From: Thiocapsa bogorovii | GTDB taxonomy: Bacteria; Pseudomonadota; Gammaproteobacteria; Chromatiales; Chromatiaceae | DNA: 64,000 nucleotides | Assembly: GCF_021228795.1 (NCBI RefSeq) | Contig: NZ_CP089309.1 | Span: forward strand, 1,984,001 to 2,048,000 | Reading direction: 5' to 3' | Part shown: in pieces, positions 1 through 8,745 of the stretch | Layout of the letters: every line of letters starts with the position of its first letter | How positions within the stretch are numbered: the stretch's first letter is position 1 | Position numbers and translations under genes: made by a program | Notes under the pieces: generated by a model | Seen by the model: only the letters and a program-made list of their open reading frames with translations | What the model was told of the DNA's origin: nothing | Database searches by the model: none

Positions 1-1
1 C

Positions 2-838
2 ACCGACGGTACGGCACTCATCCGCTATCGACCGGGCGCCGGGCGCAGCGGCAACGAGTCCGAGCGGGTCCGCGCGCGCGCCGTGATCGGCGCCGACGGG
101 GCACACTCGTCCGTCGGCAAGCAGTGTGTGCCGGGCGCAGACATGATCAAATATGTCGCCGCGTATCATGAGATCGTGCGGACCCCGGCCAACGGCGGTC
201 CGGCCGATTTCGACGGCACGCGCTGCGATGTCTACTACCAAGGCGACATCTCGCCGGACTTCTACGGCTGGGTCTTCCCGCACGGGGACACGACCAGCGT
301 CGGTGTGGGCACTGCGGTCGAAGGCTTCTCTCTGAAAAGCGCGACCACCGAGCTGCGGCGGCGCGCCGGATTGGAGCACGCCGAGACCCTACGCCGGGAG
401 GGCGCGCCCATCCCGCTGAAACCGCTCAAGCGCTGGGACAACGGACGCGATCTGGTCCTGGCCGGCGATGCCGCCGGTGTCGTGGCTCCCGCCTCTGGCG
501 AGGGCATCTATTACGCGCTGGTCGGCGGACGGCTGGCCGGGGACGCGGTCGACACCTTTCTCGCCACCGGCGATGCGCGTGCGCTCAAGACGGCACGGGC
601 GCGCTTCATGAAGGCACACGGCAAGGTCTTCTGGGTGCTCGGGATGATGCAGTACTTCTGGTACTCCAGCGATAAGCGTCGCGAGCGCTTCGTGAGCATG
701 TGCAAAGACCCGGACGTGCAATCTCTGACCTGGGATGCCTACATGAACAAGCGTCTGGTCCGCGCCAAGCCGGCGGCCCATCTGCGGGTCTTCTTCAAGG
801 ATATGGCGCACCTCTTGGGCTTCGTCTCGGCACGCTGA
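2..838 (+). CDS. bchP: Geranylgeranyl reductase BchP, 3' part (5' end outside window)
   Basis: The reading frame is open from base 2 and ends at TGA 836-838, giving the last 278 residues. Homologues are about 390-400 residues, so the N-terminal FAD-binding GxGxxG region lies upstream of the window. Visible family signatures are the VIGADGAHS segment, GWVFPHGD and GDAAGVVAPASGEGIYYA, the FAD-contacting motif typical of the BchP/ChlP group of flavin reductases. The enzyme reduces the geranylgeranyl side chain of bacteriochlorophyll a to phytyl with NADPH at the photosynthetic membrane. It sits at the edge of a photosynthesis gene cluster, next to the regulators bphP and ppsR. Family assignment is secure; a generic geranylgeranyl reductase is the only serious alternative. 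Confidence 0.9.
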   Translation, partial: TDGTALIRYRPGAGRSGNESERVRARAVIGADGAHSSVGKQCVPGADMIKYVAAYHEIVRTPANGGPADFDGTRCDVYYQGDISPDFYGWVFPHGDTTSVGVGTAVEGFSLKSATTELRRRAGLEHAETLRREGAPIPLKPLKRWDNGRDLVLAGDAAGVVAPASGEGIYYALVGGRLAGDAVDTFLATGDARALKTARARFMKAHGKVFWVLGMMQYFWYSSDKRRERFVSMCKDPDVQSLTWDAYMNKRLVRAKPAAHLRVFFKDMAHLLGFVSAR

Positions 839-857
839 TGCGAGCACCTTGGACATC

Positions 858-1124
858 ATGGCCGAGCTCTTCGCAAGCGGGCGCTTGATCGATCTGATCC
901 TCGGCCTGGTGCTGGTGGAGGCGATCGCGTTGGGTGTCCTTCACCGTCTGACGGGCAAAGGTGTCGCACCGCGCGATCTGGTCGGACTGCTCCTCGCGGG
1001 CGCCTTTCTCTTGGTCGCGGTCCGTCTGGCCTTGACCGGCGCCGAGTGGTTCTGGATCGGACTCTCGCTGGGCTTGGCTCTGGTCGCTCATCTCGCCGAT
1101 TTGGCCCTGCGCTGGCGAACCTGA
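858..1124 (+). CDS. Small integral membrane protein, unknown function
   Basis: About 88 residues with three hydrophobic segments (roughly 8-28, 41-58 and 61-80) and a short basic C-terminus, so probably a three-pass inner-membrane protein. An in-frame TTG at 849 would add three residues, but the ATG at 858 is the more natural start. It begins 20 bp after bchP on the same strand, so it is likely co-transcribed with it and could relate to photosynthetic membrane assembly; that is only guilt by association. I do not recognise the family. It converges on bphP, with about 10 bp between the two stop codons. Confidence 0.6.
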   Translation: MAELFASGRLIDLILGLVLVEAIALGVLHRLTGKGVAPRDLVGLLLAGAFLLVAVRLALTGAEWFWIGLSLGLALVAHLADLALRWRT

Positions 1125-1134
1125 CCCAGCCGCG

Positions 1135-3324
1135 TCAGTTGCCGATAGGCGGATCGTCCTTTGTGTTCTGCGCCGAGTACCAGGCGAGGTGCTCGAGGAG
1201 CTGCGTGGTCCGGTGCACCGAGGACTGAACTGCATCGACCAAGGCGGGCACGCGACCTAAATCGACGCCGTCGGTCACCTCGAGCGCGGCAAGCTGCGCA
1301 TTCCCGACAATCGCCGAAAGCAGCTCGCGGTACATGGGATTGGCACTCCACTGCAACTGCTGGCGCATCAGTTTTTGCTGTTCCAGCAGACCCGCCTGAA
1401 CCCGATGCCGGGCATCCTCGGCGCTCTTGCGCTCGCTCAGATCGGTGAGCAAGATCACGAATCCCAAGACACTTCCCGGCGATGAAAAGACCGGATCGGC
1501 GCGCACCAGAAAGGGACGAAGGCCGATATCCCTGGTGTTCAACTCCACCTCGCCGCGCCAAGCCCGACGATGGTTCACCAATTCGTTGAGGCGGCGGCGA
1601 GCCTCCGCCGGCTCGGAGAACAGGGCGAGCAGATCATCAAGACACTGCGGCGGCGGTTGGTCCGGATGCAGGAGTCGCTCGAAGGACTGCGTGGTCAGTA
1701 AAAAGACGCCATCTGCATCGGCGATCAGGATGGGCTGCTCCGAAACACGAACCTGAGAGCGAACCTGAGCGAGCTGCGCTTGGGCGATCAGCACACGGAC
1801 CGAGCGAAACTGCTGGATGACATCCGCCACGGATTCGCCGATCAGCCTGGCGGTCGCTAGATTTGCGGAGGTCCAGGGGTCGGACGTGCCCTCCACCACT
1901 TGGTGCCATTGCGCGAAGGAGCGCCGCGGCGAAAGCTGCGCGGGATCGTTTCCGCTGAAGACAGGCTTAAAGGGATTGCCACCCCAAGTAACGGTCCTAA
2001 CCCGCTCGGGACGACACCAGATCAGGTATTCGCCCATGCAGCTCGAGACCGGCGCGGCGAGGATGCCGCTCGCCACCGGGGTCAGATCCGCAAGGCGCGG
2101 CTCATCGCGCCGCAGCGAGGCGGTCGCCATCACAGCACTCCGCGGTTGAGTGTCGAGCCAGGCGCCGATCTCGCGCAGGTCCCGAGTTCCGGGAACCTCT
2201 CCGGTGGTCAGAATGCGGCCGTCGCAAATCAAGGCCGCTCCCGCTGCATCGACGGTCTGAAGCAAGGTTCGGGGATCGTCGAAGAGGGCGGATGTCCAGT
2301 CACCCTCGCGCGAAATCGCCTCCACCATCCTCTGCTCGAGGCGTCGGACCGATAGCTCCGCCTGAGCCTGGACAAAGCTCTCCAAGGCAGCGATGCGTGT
2401 CGCCACCGCCTCGGCCAGTAGCTCGCAGACGGCGCGAATCTCGTACTGCACGAAGCGCGGCCCGCGGTGATGACACGCGATCAGCCCCCACAGCCTGCCC
2501 CCGACCAAGAGCGAGGCGACCAGCGTTGCCCCGACACCCATATTCTTCAAATATTGGATGTGGATCGGCGACATGCTGCGCAGGCTGCACAGCGACATAT
2601 CCAGATCCTCACCCGTGACGGGCGATGTGCGGGGGTGGATGCGCACCGGTTCGTAATCGACGTCGACCAAGAGGCGGATCCGGTTGCGCTCGTAGAGCCG
2701 TCGAGCGATTCGAGGGATATCGGAATCCGGGTAACGGTTTCCGAGGTATGCCTCGAGCTCGGGCTCGCGCTGCTCAGAAAGAACCTCGCCGTGACCCTCG
2801 TCATCGAACCGATAGACCATGACCCGGTCGTAACCGGCGATCGACTTGAAGATCCGCGCGGCCTCGTCGCACAAAGACCGCAACGACGCCGAAGCGATGA
2901 TCGTCTGCAGCGCGGCATTGATCCGAGCCGATAGATCGACCGCGGCCCCCGACGGCTCGAGCTCGACGACCAATCCACCCGCCGGCGGACGATGCACGAT
3001 GGCATCGAAATCCCGCTCCGGGCGCACCCCCACCGGTGTTCGCAACACAAGCGGGATCTGCGCCAGATTATCGCCGAGTCTAGGACGAACCCTCGCTGCC
3101 AGCACCGGCACCAGCTCGTCGAGGCGGGCCCCGATCAGATCCCGGTCGATCCGCAAGAGTGAGCCTGCATTTTCGCTGACCTGGATCACAACAAGATCCG
3201 GCTCCGACAGAACGATCAGGGCACCGTGCGGCTGGATGGATGCGGCGAGCTGAATCTGCTCGCGTTCGCAATTGGAAAGATCGGCGTACCCGAACGCCGG
3301 TGAGGAGGAAAGATCGGGGGTCAA
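1135..3324 (-). CDS. bphP: Bacteriophytochrome of the BphP1 type (PAS-GAF-PHY-PAS, no kinase domain)
   Basis: 729 residues from a TTG start with GGAG about 10 nt upstream. Order: PAS2 (about 1-120) with the biliverdin-binding Cys19 in LSNCEREQI, GAF with PDSDIP in place of the usual PASDIP plus the MSPIH and ACHH histidine motifs, PHY with the tongue motif PRRSF, then a further PAS (about 510-640) and a short helical C-terminus. There is no HisKA H-box and no ATP-binding N/G boxes, so it is not a working histidine kinase. Length and many remembered stretches match R. palustris BphP1 (about 731 aa), which binds PpsR2 under far-red/near-infrared light and relieves repression. The partner ppsR lies just upstream on the same strand. 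No bilin-making heme oxygenase gene is in the window. Family certain; antirepressor role inferred. Confidence 0.92.
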   Translation of the reverse strand: MTPDLSSSPAFGYADLSNCEREQIQLAASIQPHGALIVLSEPDLVVIQVSENAGSLLRIDRDLIGARLDELVPVLAARVRPRLGDNLAQIPLVLRTPVGVRPERDFDAIVHRPPAGGLVVELEPSGAAVDLSARINAALQTIIASASLRSLCDEAARIFKSIAGYDRVMVYRFDDEGHGEVLSEQREPELEAYLGNRYPDSDIPRIARRLYERNRIRLLVDVDYEPVRIHPRTSPVTGEDLDMSLCSLRSMSPIHIQYLKNMGVGATLVASLLVGGRLWGLIACHHRGPRFVQYEIRAVCELLAEAVATRIAALESFVQAQAELSVRRLEQRMVEAISREGDWTSALFDDPRTLLQTVDAAGAALICDGRILTTGEVPGTRDLREIGAWLDTQPRSAVMATASLRRDEPRLADLTPVASGILAAPVSSCMGEYLIWCRPERVRTVTWGGNPFKPVFSGNDPAQLSPRRSFAQWHQVVEGTSDPWTSANLATARLIGESVADVIQQFRSVRVLIAQAQLAQVRSQVRVSEQPILIADADGVFLLTTQSFERLLHPDQPPPQCLDDLLALFSEPAEARRRLNELVNHRRAWRGEVELNTRDIGLRPFLVRADPVFSSPGSVLGFVILLTDLSERKSAEDARHRVQAGLLEQQKLMRQQLQWSANPMYRELLSAIVGNAQLAALEVTDGVDLGRVPALVDAVQSSVHRTTQLLEHLAWYSAQNTKDDPPIGN

Positions 3325-3342
3325 TTGGACTGCGCTCCGATG

Positions 3343-3431
3343 CTTAAACCGCGCCCGGCGCGGTATGCGATGTTTCTGGATGGTATCGGCCCCGGCAGAC
3401 TTGACGCCCGTTGGAGTCGGCGCGGTTTAAG
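3343..3431. repeat. Inverted-repeat element, copy 1 of the ppsR-bphP pair
   Basis: Left arm cttaaaccgcgcc (3343-3355) is perfectly complementary to right arm ggcgcggtttaag (3419-3431), 13 bp, enclosing about 63 bp. It has the same architecture as the copies at 37281-37470. It lies 18 bp upstream of the bphP start and is separated by 19 bp from copy 2. No coding capacity, so either a MITE/REP-like element or an RNA-structure element. Confidence 0.75.
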
Positions 3432-3450
3432 ATATTAAAAAATATACCAT

Positions 3451-3535
3451 TTAAAACGCGTCCACGCTAAGGGTCGTGGATGCAACAAACGTCGAGCTCA
3501 CTCGAAAACGAGCATTTCGCTGTGGACGCGGTCTA
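3451..3535. repeat. Inverted-repeat element, copy 2 of the ppsR-bphP pair
   Basis: Left arm ttaaaacgcgtccac begins at 3451; right arm gtggacgcggtcta ends at 3535. The arms are imperfect (two mismatches in the outer A/C positions) but share the CGCGTCC/GGACGCG core with the other three copies. The right arm contains the ppsR stop codon (TAG on the minus strand, 3535-3533), so the element defines the 3' end of ppsR. Confidence 0.65.
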
Positions 3536-4900
3536 GGTTCGACTTCCCGGATCCGTAACCGTGTCCGGATCCATACCGTACCGCTTGAGCTTGACGTAGA
3601 GACTCTGACGACTCAACCCGAGCAGGTCGGCGGTTGCGGTACGATTACCGCGCGTGAGCTCCAACGCCTCCTCGATATAGTGCTGCTCCAGCACGCTGAT
3701 CGCCTCGTCCACCAGCGCACGCAAGGGACCTTTGCCGATCCGCCCGCTCAGGGCGTTCAAGCGTCCGCCGAGACGCTCGTCGTTGTCTTGTCGCGGCAGG
3801 CGCCTGCCGACATCCCGGAACAAGATTCCGATCGACGACGGTTCGGTGTCCAAATCGCCGGCCGCCGAGATCTCCACCTCCGTCTCGCCGCCGAGCTCGC
3901 CGCGGAGCCTGGTCGAGAACGGACGAACGACGCCCAGTCGGGCGATCGTCGTCAACAACACGCTCATATCCGCGCCCGGTCGATCGAGCCAACGTCCTAG
4001 GCTTCGTTGCAGCACCCCGACCGAGGTCGGCATCTGAACGAGGTCGAGGAAGGATGGATTGACCCAGCGAATCAGGCCACTTCGATCGGTCACGACGAAA
4101 CCATCGGGCAAGCGCTCGATCAGGACGTCGGCAAACGCTCCGTCGGCAGTCTGTCGAGACGTCGACGCGGCCTCAGTGGCTGTCAGTTGAAGAAGGTACA
4201 GTGAACCGGCCTCGGACGCGAGCCGCGAAGCACGCACCATCCAAGCCGCTCGCTCCGCTCCCAGATGCAGCAGGATCCCTGGCGCGCTGCCTTGATCGTC
4301 AAGCCGTTGGAGCATCGCGTAAAAGAGGTCGCGCTCGCCGTCGACCAACTCGCCGGCAAAGTCTTTGCCGACCAACGGCCGCTGTGATCCGCTCGGACCA
4401 ACGAGGGCACGCGATGCAGCCGGGTTGACGTCCTGGATCGCCAGACCGTCGACTCGCAACAGAATCACCGCATCGCTCGAGGATCCGAACAAGAGCCGAT
4501 ACCGGGTCTCGACCTCGCGCAGCTTCCAATAGTCGCGCTCCATCGTCTGCTGCGCCTCCACAAGGCGCGTCTGCAGCTCGGTCACGGCCTGGAGACTGCG
4601 GCCGATAGCGACCAGACCGGCATCGCCACCCAAACGCACGGCGGTATACTCGATCGGAAGACGCAACCCGGATGGAAAGATCTGATTGACCTGCCTGAAG
4701 GCCGAGACGCCCGAGTCCCGCGCGTCATCGACGAGGCTCTGCAGGCTCTCGCTCCCGACCGAATCGACCGTCTCCGCCCAAAGACGCCCGACCCAGGCGT
4801 CCAGCGCCTCGCCGCGGAACGCGGGCGACAACGCTGCTCGCCGGATCACGCCGACGTGATCTAGGAAGATGGTGACGTCGGGCTGGGCCAGATGGGTCAT
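3533..4900 (-). CDS. ppsR: PpsR/CrtJ-family photosynthesis repressor without cysteines
   Basis: 455 residues from ATG 4900; a TTG at 4933 would add 11 residues, and neither start has a strong ribosome site. It has an N-terminal region, tandem PAS domains (one near RYRLLFGSSSDAV, one near LPDGFVVTDRSGL) and a C-terminal Fis-type helix-turn-helix (LLGLSRQSLYVKLKRYG). PpsR/CrtJ proteins repress bch, crt and puc genes at TGT-N12-ACA palindromes. I find no cysteine anywhere in the translation, so the disulfide redox switch described for CrtJ and some PpsR proteins cannot operate. Together with the downstream bphP this suggests a PpsR2-type protein controlled by the phytochrome. Identity strong; mode of control inferred. 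Confidence 0.9.
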   Translation of the reverse strand: MTHLAQPDVTIFLDHVGVIRRAALSPAFRGEALDAWVGRLWAETVDSVGSESLQSLVDDARDSGVSAFRQVNQIFPSGLRLPIEYTAVRLGGDAGLVAIGRSLQAVTELQTRLVEAQQTMERDYWKLREVETRYRLLFGSSSDAVILLRVDGLAIQDVNPAASRALVGPSGSQRPLVGKDFAGELVDGERDLFYAMLQRLDDQGSAPGILLHLGAERAAWMVRASRLASEAGSLYLLQLTATEAASTSRQTADGAFADVLIERLPDGFVVTDRSGLIRWVNPSFLDLVQMPTSVGVLQRSLGRWLDRPGADMSVLLTTIARLGVVRPFSTRLRGELGGETEVEISAAGDLDTEPSSIGILFRDVGRRLPRQDNDERLGGRLNALSGRIGKGPLRALVDEAISVLEQHYIEEALELTRGNRTATADLLGLSRQSLYVKLKRYGMDPDTVTDPGSRT

Positions 4901-5045
4901 GGATATGGACGTATGAACTTGATCACGCTTCAATAATCACCGCTTCGCGGTTGGACTTCAACCGATATCGGTCTGAATCGTGATCGTGACCGGTGCCTGC
5001 AGTCATTCCCCGGGTTACACTAATCCCTGCGGTTCTCGACAGCAC

Positions 5046-5122
5046 GCCCTCGTAGCTCAGTTGGATAGAGCGATCGCCTCCTAAGCGGTAGGTCACAGGT
5101 TCAAATCCTGTCGAGGGCGCCA
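5046..5122 (+). tRNA. tRNA-Arg (anticodon CCT)
   Basis: A 77-nt cloverleaf: acceptor GCCCTCG (5046-5052) pairs with CGAGGGC (5112-5118), discriminator G, and CCA is encoded at 5120-5122. D-arm GCTC...GAGC, anticodon stem ATCGC/GCGGT with loop CTCCTAA and anticodon CCT at 5080-5082, T-arm ACAGG/CCTGT. It reads the rare arginine codon AGG. It converges on coaX, whose stop is 21 bp downstream. Confidence 0.97.
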
Positions 5123-5143
5123 AATCCGCGTCAACAAGCGCCT

Positions 5144-5962
5144 TCACTGGACCTTCCCAGCACCGGGAGCCGACTCACCCGATTCGGACCCACCCAACGC
5201 GTCGGACACGCATCCGATGTCCACGACTTCGCCCGAGACGACCTCGCTGAGTCCGCGCAAGACCAAATCAGGCACCACCCGGCAGGGCCGATCCATCGCC
5301 GGGACCAGACGCTCGGCGTCGCCGCCGGTCAAGATCAGCGCCGGCGGCGCCTGTGTCTCCTGCCGGAGTCGGTCGTAGAGCCGAGTGGCGAGGGCCGCAA
5401 GCGCCTGAAGACTGCCGGCCGCAACGGCGGGGCCCGTATCGACCGCCCAGGGTTCGTCGGTCGGCTCGGAAGCGATCCGCGGAATGAGGGTGCCGGCCAG
5501 AAGGCTCGCACGCATCATCTCGACCCCCGGGAGAATCAGGCCGCCGAGATGACGGCCATCGGCAAGCAGGAGGTCGAAAGTGGCCGCCGTTCCGGCATCC
5601 ACGACCAGCACCGCCTCGGCAACCAGGCGGTGGGCGGCAACCAAGGCGAGCCAGCGGTCGACACCGAAGCGCTCCGGATCACGATACGCGATCTGGAGCG
5701 CTCCAAATCGCGCTCGGGTCTGCACGAACTCCACGTCGAGACCCCAATAGGCCCGGGTCGCGCGGCCGATCGCTGAGGCGACCGATGCGCCGCCCACGTT
5801 ACTCGCCACGACACGCTCGGGGGCATCGAGCCGTTCCCAGTCGGCCAGAAGGTCGATCGGCACCGCCCCGCCGTGGCGCACGATCCGGACCTCGCCGTGA
5901 GTGCCTGCGCCCGAGAGAGTCCAGCGCAGGTTGGTATTTCCAATATCAAGCAGAAGCATCAT
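5144..5962 (-). CDS. coaX: Type III pantothenate kinase
   Basis: 272 residues. It phosphorylates pantothenate, the first step of coenzyme A synthesis, in the cytoplasm. The ASKHA-fold motifs are present: DIGNTNLRW at the N-terminus (phosphate-1), GVDRWLALVAAH in the middle and DAGTAATFDLL (phosphate-2). The ATG at 5962 overlaps the birA stop as ATGA, with a second in-frame ATG directly after it. The birA-coaX pairing is common in Gammaproteobacteria and supports both calls. A roughly 20-residue C-terminal tail beyond the usual end is Ser/Gly-rich. Confidence 0.95.
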   Translation of the reverse strand: MMLLLDIGNTNLRWTLSGAGTHGEVRIVRHGGAVPIDLLADWERLDAPERVVASNVGGASVASAIGRATRAYWGLDVEFVQTRARFGALQIAYRDPERFGVDRWLALVAAHRLVAEAVLVVDAGTAATFDLLLADGRHLGGLILPGVEMMRASLLAGTLIPRIASEPTDEPWAVDTGPAVAAGSLQALAALATRLYDRLRQETQAPPALILTGGDAERLVPAMDRPCRVVPDLVLRGLSEVVSGEVVDIGCVSDALGGSESGESAPGAGKVQ

Positions 5963-6810
5963 CGATCGTCCCCGACCTCGCCTCTCAAACTGACCTCCCC
6001 CGCATGGAATCGCCGTTCCCCATCGGCGGTATCGAGCCGTAAGGCACCGTCCGACGCGATCCCGAGCATCCTGCCCCGAATCTCCCGGTCCGCGAGCAGC
6101 AGGCGCACCTGCTCGCCGCGAAAGGCATCGAACTCGTCCCAGAGTGCAAGGAATGGGTTCAGACCCTCCCGACCGAAGCGTTCGAAGGCATCGATCAGGG
6201 CATCGACGAGCAGCGCCGCCAAGACGTTGCGGTCAATTCCCGGACCACCGAGCACTTCGGCAAGATCGACCCACGGCTGGTCGATGGAGCGGCCTTGATC
6301 AGGCGTCATCCGCACATTGATCCCGACCCCAACCACCAGAGCACTGGGGCCTTGGGATTCGCCGGCCACCTCCAAGAGCATCCCGCCGAGCTTGCGCCGA
6401 TCCCAGAGCAGATCGTTCGGCCATTTCAACGCAAGTCCCTCTGCGCCGCTGCGATGCAGCACGTCCGCGACGACGGCGCCCGCGACCAGGCTGAAGCCGC
6501 CCAGCACAGCAGGCGGAGCGCTGTATCGCCAGAGCGCGGACAGATAGAGGTTCGCGCCGAAAGGGGATATCCAGGGACGCCCGAGACGCCCCCGTCCGGC
6601 GGTTTGGCACTCCGCAAGGCACAACGTTCCGGAGGGCGCACCCGCCGCAGCCTCGCGCATCAGGGCGCGATTCGTCGAGTCGATCTCGGTGTGAATCTCC
6701 AGTCGTTCCATTGCCCGGCGAGCGGTTGGGGACAGCGCCGCCAGAATCCGCTCGGCATCGAGGAGATGAGGGGGCGCTTTGGCGTCATGAAACCTCGAGC
6801 CGGATGTCAC
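5959..6810 (-). CDS. birA: Biotin--[acetyl-CoA-carboxylase] ligase, catalytic domains only
   Basis: About 283 residues. It makes biotinyl-AMP and transfers biotin to the carboxyl carrier protein. GRGRLGRPW (biotinyl-AMP loop), KWPNDLL and the C-terminal SH3-like domain are visible. The GTG at 6810 overlaps the stop of the upstream peptidase gene (GTGA) and is preferred over an ATG at 6852 inside that gene. With either start only about 25-40 residues precede the catalytic domain, so the roughly 60-residue winged-helix DNA-binding domain of E. coli BirA is missing. This is therefore a group I ligase that should not act as bio-operon repressor. Confidence 0.93.
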   Translation of the reverse strand: MTSGSRFHDAKAPPHLLDAERILAALSPTARRAMERLEIHTEIDSTNRALMREAAAGAPSGTLCLAECQTAGRGRLGRPWISPFGANLYLSALWRYSAPPAVLGGFSLVAGAVVADVLHRSGAEGLALKWPNDLLWDRRKLGGMLLEVAGESQGPSALVVGVGINVRMTPDQGRSIDQPWVDLAEVLGGPGIDRNVLAALLVDALIDAFERFGREGLNPFLALWDEFDAFRGEQVRLLLADREIRGRMLGIASDGALRLDTADGERRFHAGEVSLRGEVGDDR

Positions 6811-8648
6811 GCGTCGCCATCCCCGTCGGAGCGAACGACACTGGCAAGCCACCGCGTGCGGGCCTCGAGCACTTGCGGCGACACCCCATCCAAGAGCATC
6901 AAGTCACAGGTATCAAAACGCGCCGGAGCCGGGATGGCCAGCACCTCGATCAACTCGTCGCGCCGGAAAAGATGGAGCCTGACCCCGGACGGAGCGGCAG
7001 CACGCGCGACCAAGGACTCCAAATTCTCCGCGGTAGCACGCAGGCCGTCGACCGCGACCACGACATCTCCAGGAGCGATACCCGCACGCTCGCCCGGACC
7101 GTCGCGGATCACGTTCTGGACAATCGCCTCGGCGGCGCCTGGACGCAGACGCAGATCCAGGGTCGGGCGCGCTTCCCGATGATCGAAGTGCTCCGGACAA
7201 CCGCCTTGGTCCTTAGGCCCATCCGAGGGGCGCAGGCGCATCGCGATCCCGACGCCCGCCAAGAGCGGCTCCAGATCGAGCTCCTCGGTCCCTTCCAAGG
7301 CGGTCGAGAAGAAGCCGCCGAGATCGAGCCCAGAAACCTCGGCCGCAATCGCTTCGACCCCATGCTCGGGCACGCCGAGACCGGTACGGCCATAGCGACC
7401 CCAGAGCGCGCGCATGACGTCGTCGAGCGATACCCTGCCCTGCGTGCCGTCGCGAATGGTCAAGTCCAACGCGAGTGCCATCAAGGCGCCCTTGACGTAA
7501 TAGCTTACGATCGCATTCGGCGCATTCTCGTCTTGCTTGTAGAACTTGGTCCAAGCATCGAAGCTCGACGCAGCCAGGGTCTGCACCTCGCGCCCGGGGG
7601 TTCTCGCCAGACGCGTGATGGTCGCGGCGAGCAAGCCGAGATAGGTCCGGACATCGATACGACCGCTGCGCACCAATGCAAGCTCGTCGTAGTAGGACGT
7701 GATGCCTTCGAAGGCCCAGAGCGTGCGTGTATGAATCTCCCGATCCAGCCCGCCGTTCATAAGCGCTAAAGGCCGAATGCGTTTGACATGCCAGAGATGA
7801 AAATACTCGTGGCTGCATAGGCCTAGAAATCGGACATAGGCGTCGGTGGGCTTCTCGTCGTTCGGATGCGGAAGATCGTTCCGAGAGCAGAGCAGACTGG
7901 TCGAGAATCGATGTTCCAATCCGCCGTATCCCTCTCCCAATGCCGTGACGAGAAAGAGGTAGCGATCGATCGGCAATTCTCCGAACAGGGCCGCGTGCTC
8001 GCCACAAATGCGCAAGAGATCGCTCTCGAGTCGCGCCTTATCGGCGTACTGGCGGCCCGTGATCGCCATGCGATGCGGCACACCTGCAAGATCGAACGCG
8101 ACCCGTTCAAAGCGACCCATCTCGACGGGATGATCGATCAGGTCATCGTAATTCTCAGCGCGATAACATCCGAAACCACGCACATCGATCTGCTCGGGCG
8201 TAAGGCTGGTGGCAACCTCCCATTTCCCCTCGACCCGTCCATCCGCCGGTAATAGATCGACCAGACAGCGTCGGTCGTCCATACCGCGAACCCGCATCAG
8301 GAGAACCGCCCCGTTGAAATAGGCGTGCGTCGTATCGAGATGCGCTGCTCGAACAGAGAGATCCCAAGCGTAGACCTGATACCGCACCCTGATTGCGCTG
8401 CCCGCCGCCCGACAAAACCACGTTTGTTTGTCGCGCTTTCGACACTCAAGCGGTGTTCCGTCGGCCGATTCGGCGACGAGCGTCAGAACATTCCTGGCGA
8501 AGTCCCGAATCATATAACTGCCGGGGATCCACGCGGGCAGAGAGAGCTCGACAAGCTCGGCCCCCGAGCTCGGGATCTCGATATCGACTTGGAACCGGTG
8601 TGCTTGCGGAACGGCGGGGCGAACGCGATAAATCAGGTCGAGCGACAT
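6807..8648 (-). CDS. M61-family metallopeptidase with PDZ domain
   Basis: 613 residues from ATG 8648; an upstream in-frame start at 8777 would overlap the RRM gene and is less likely. The zinc motif SHEYFHLWHVKRIRP (HExxH) and the M61 family context LPAWIPGSYMIRDFARN are clear, and a PDZ domain (VIRDGPGERAGIAPGDVVVAV) lies near residues 490-560. M61 enzymes are glycyl aminopeptidase-like. I see no signal peptide, so a cytoplasmic location is likely. The gene precedes birA and coaX with stop/start overlap, suggesting a shared transcript without an obvious functional link. Confidence 0.88.
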   Translation of the reverse strand: MSLDLIYRVRPAVPQAHRFQVDIEIPSSGAELVELSLPAWIPGSYMIRDFARNVLTLVAESADGTPLECRKRDKQTWFCRAAGSAIRVRYQVYAWDLSVRAAHLDTTHAYFNGAVLLMRVRGMDDRRCLVDLLPADGRVEGKWEVATSLTPEQIDVRGFGCYRAENYDDLIDHPVEMGRFERVAFDLAGVPHRMAITGRQYADKARLESDLLRICGEHAALFGELPIDRYLFLVTALGEGYGGLEHRFSTSLLCSRNDLPHPNDEKPTDAYVRFLGLCSHEYFHLWHVKRIRPLALMNGGLDREIHTRTLWAFEGITSYYDELALVRSGRIDVRTYLGLLAATITRLARTPGREVQTLAASSFDAWTKFYKQDENAPNAIVSYYVKGALMALALDLTIRDGTQGRVSLDDVMRALWGRYGRTGLGVPEHGVEAIAAEVSGLDLGGFFSTALEGTEELDLEPLLAGVGIAMRLRPSDGPKDQGGCPEHFDHREARPTLDLRLRPGAAEAIVQNVIRDGPGERAGIAPGDVVVAVDGLRATAENLESLVARAAAPSGVRLHLFRRDELIEVLAIPAPARFDTCDLMLLDGVSPQVLEARTRWLASVVRSDGDGDA

Positions 8649-8745
8649 CAGAGCAGGAGGTGTCGTGAGGGGTAATTTGTTTTTCGGCGATTCGAGTCTG
8701 GCATTGAGGACGACCTCGGGGCATTGCCCCGAAGCCGGAGTCAGC

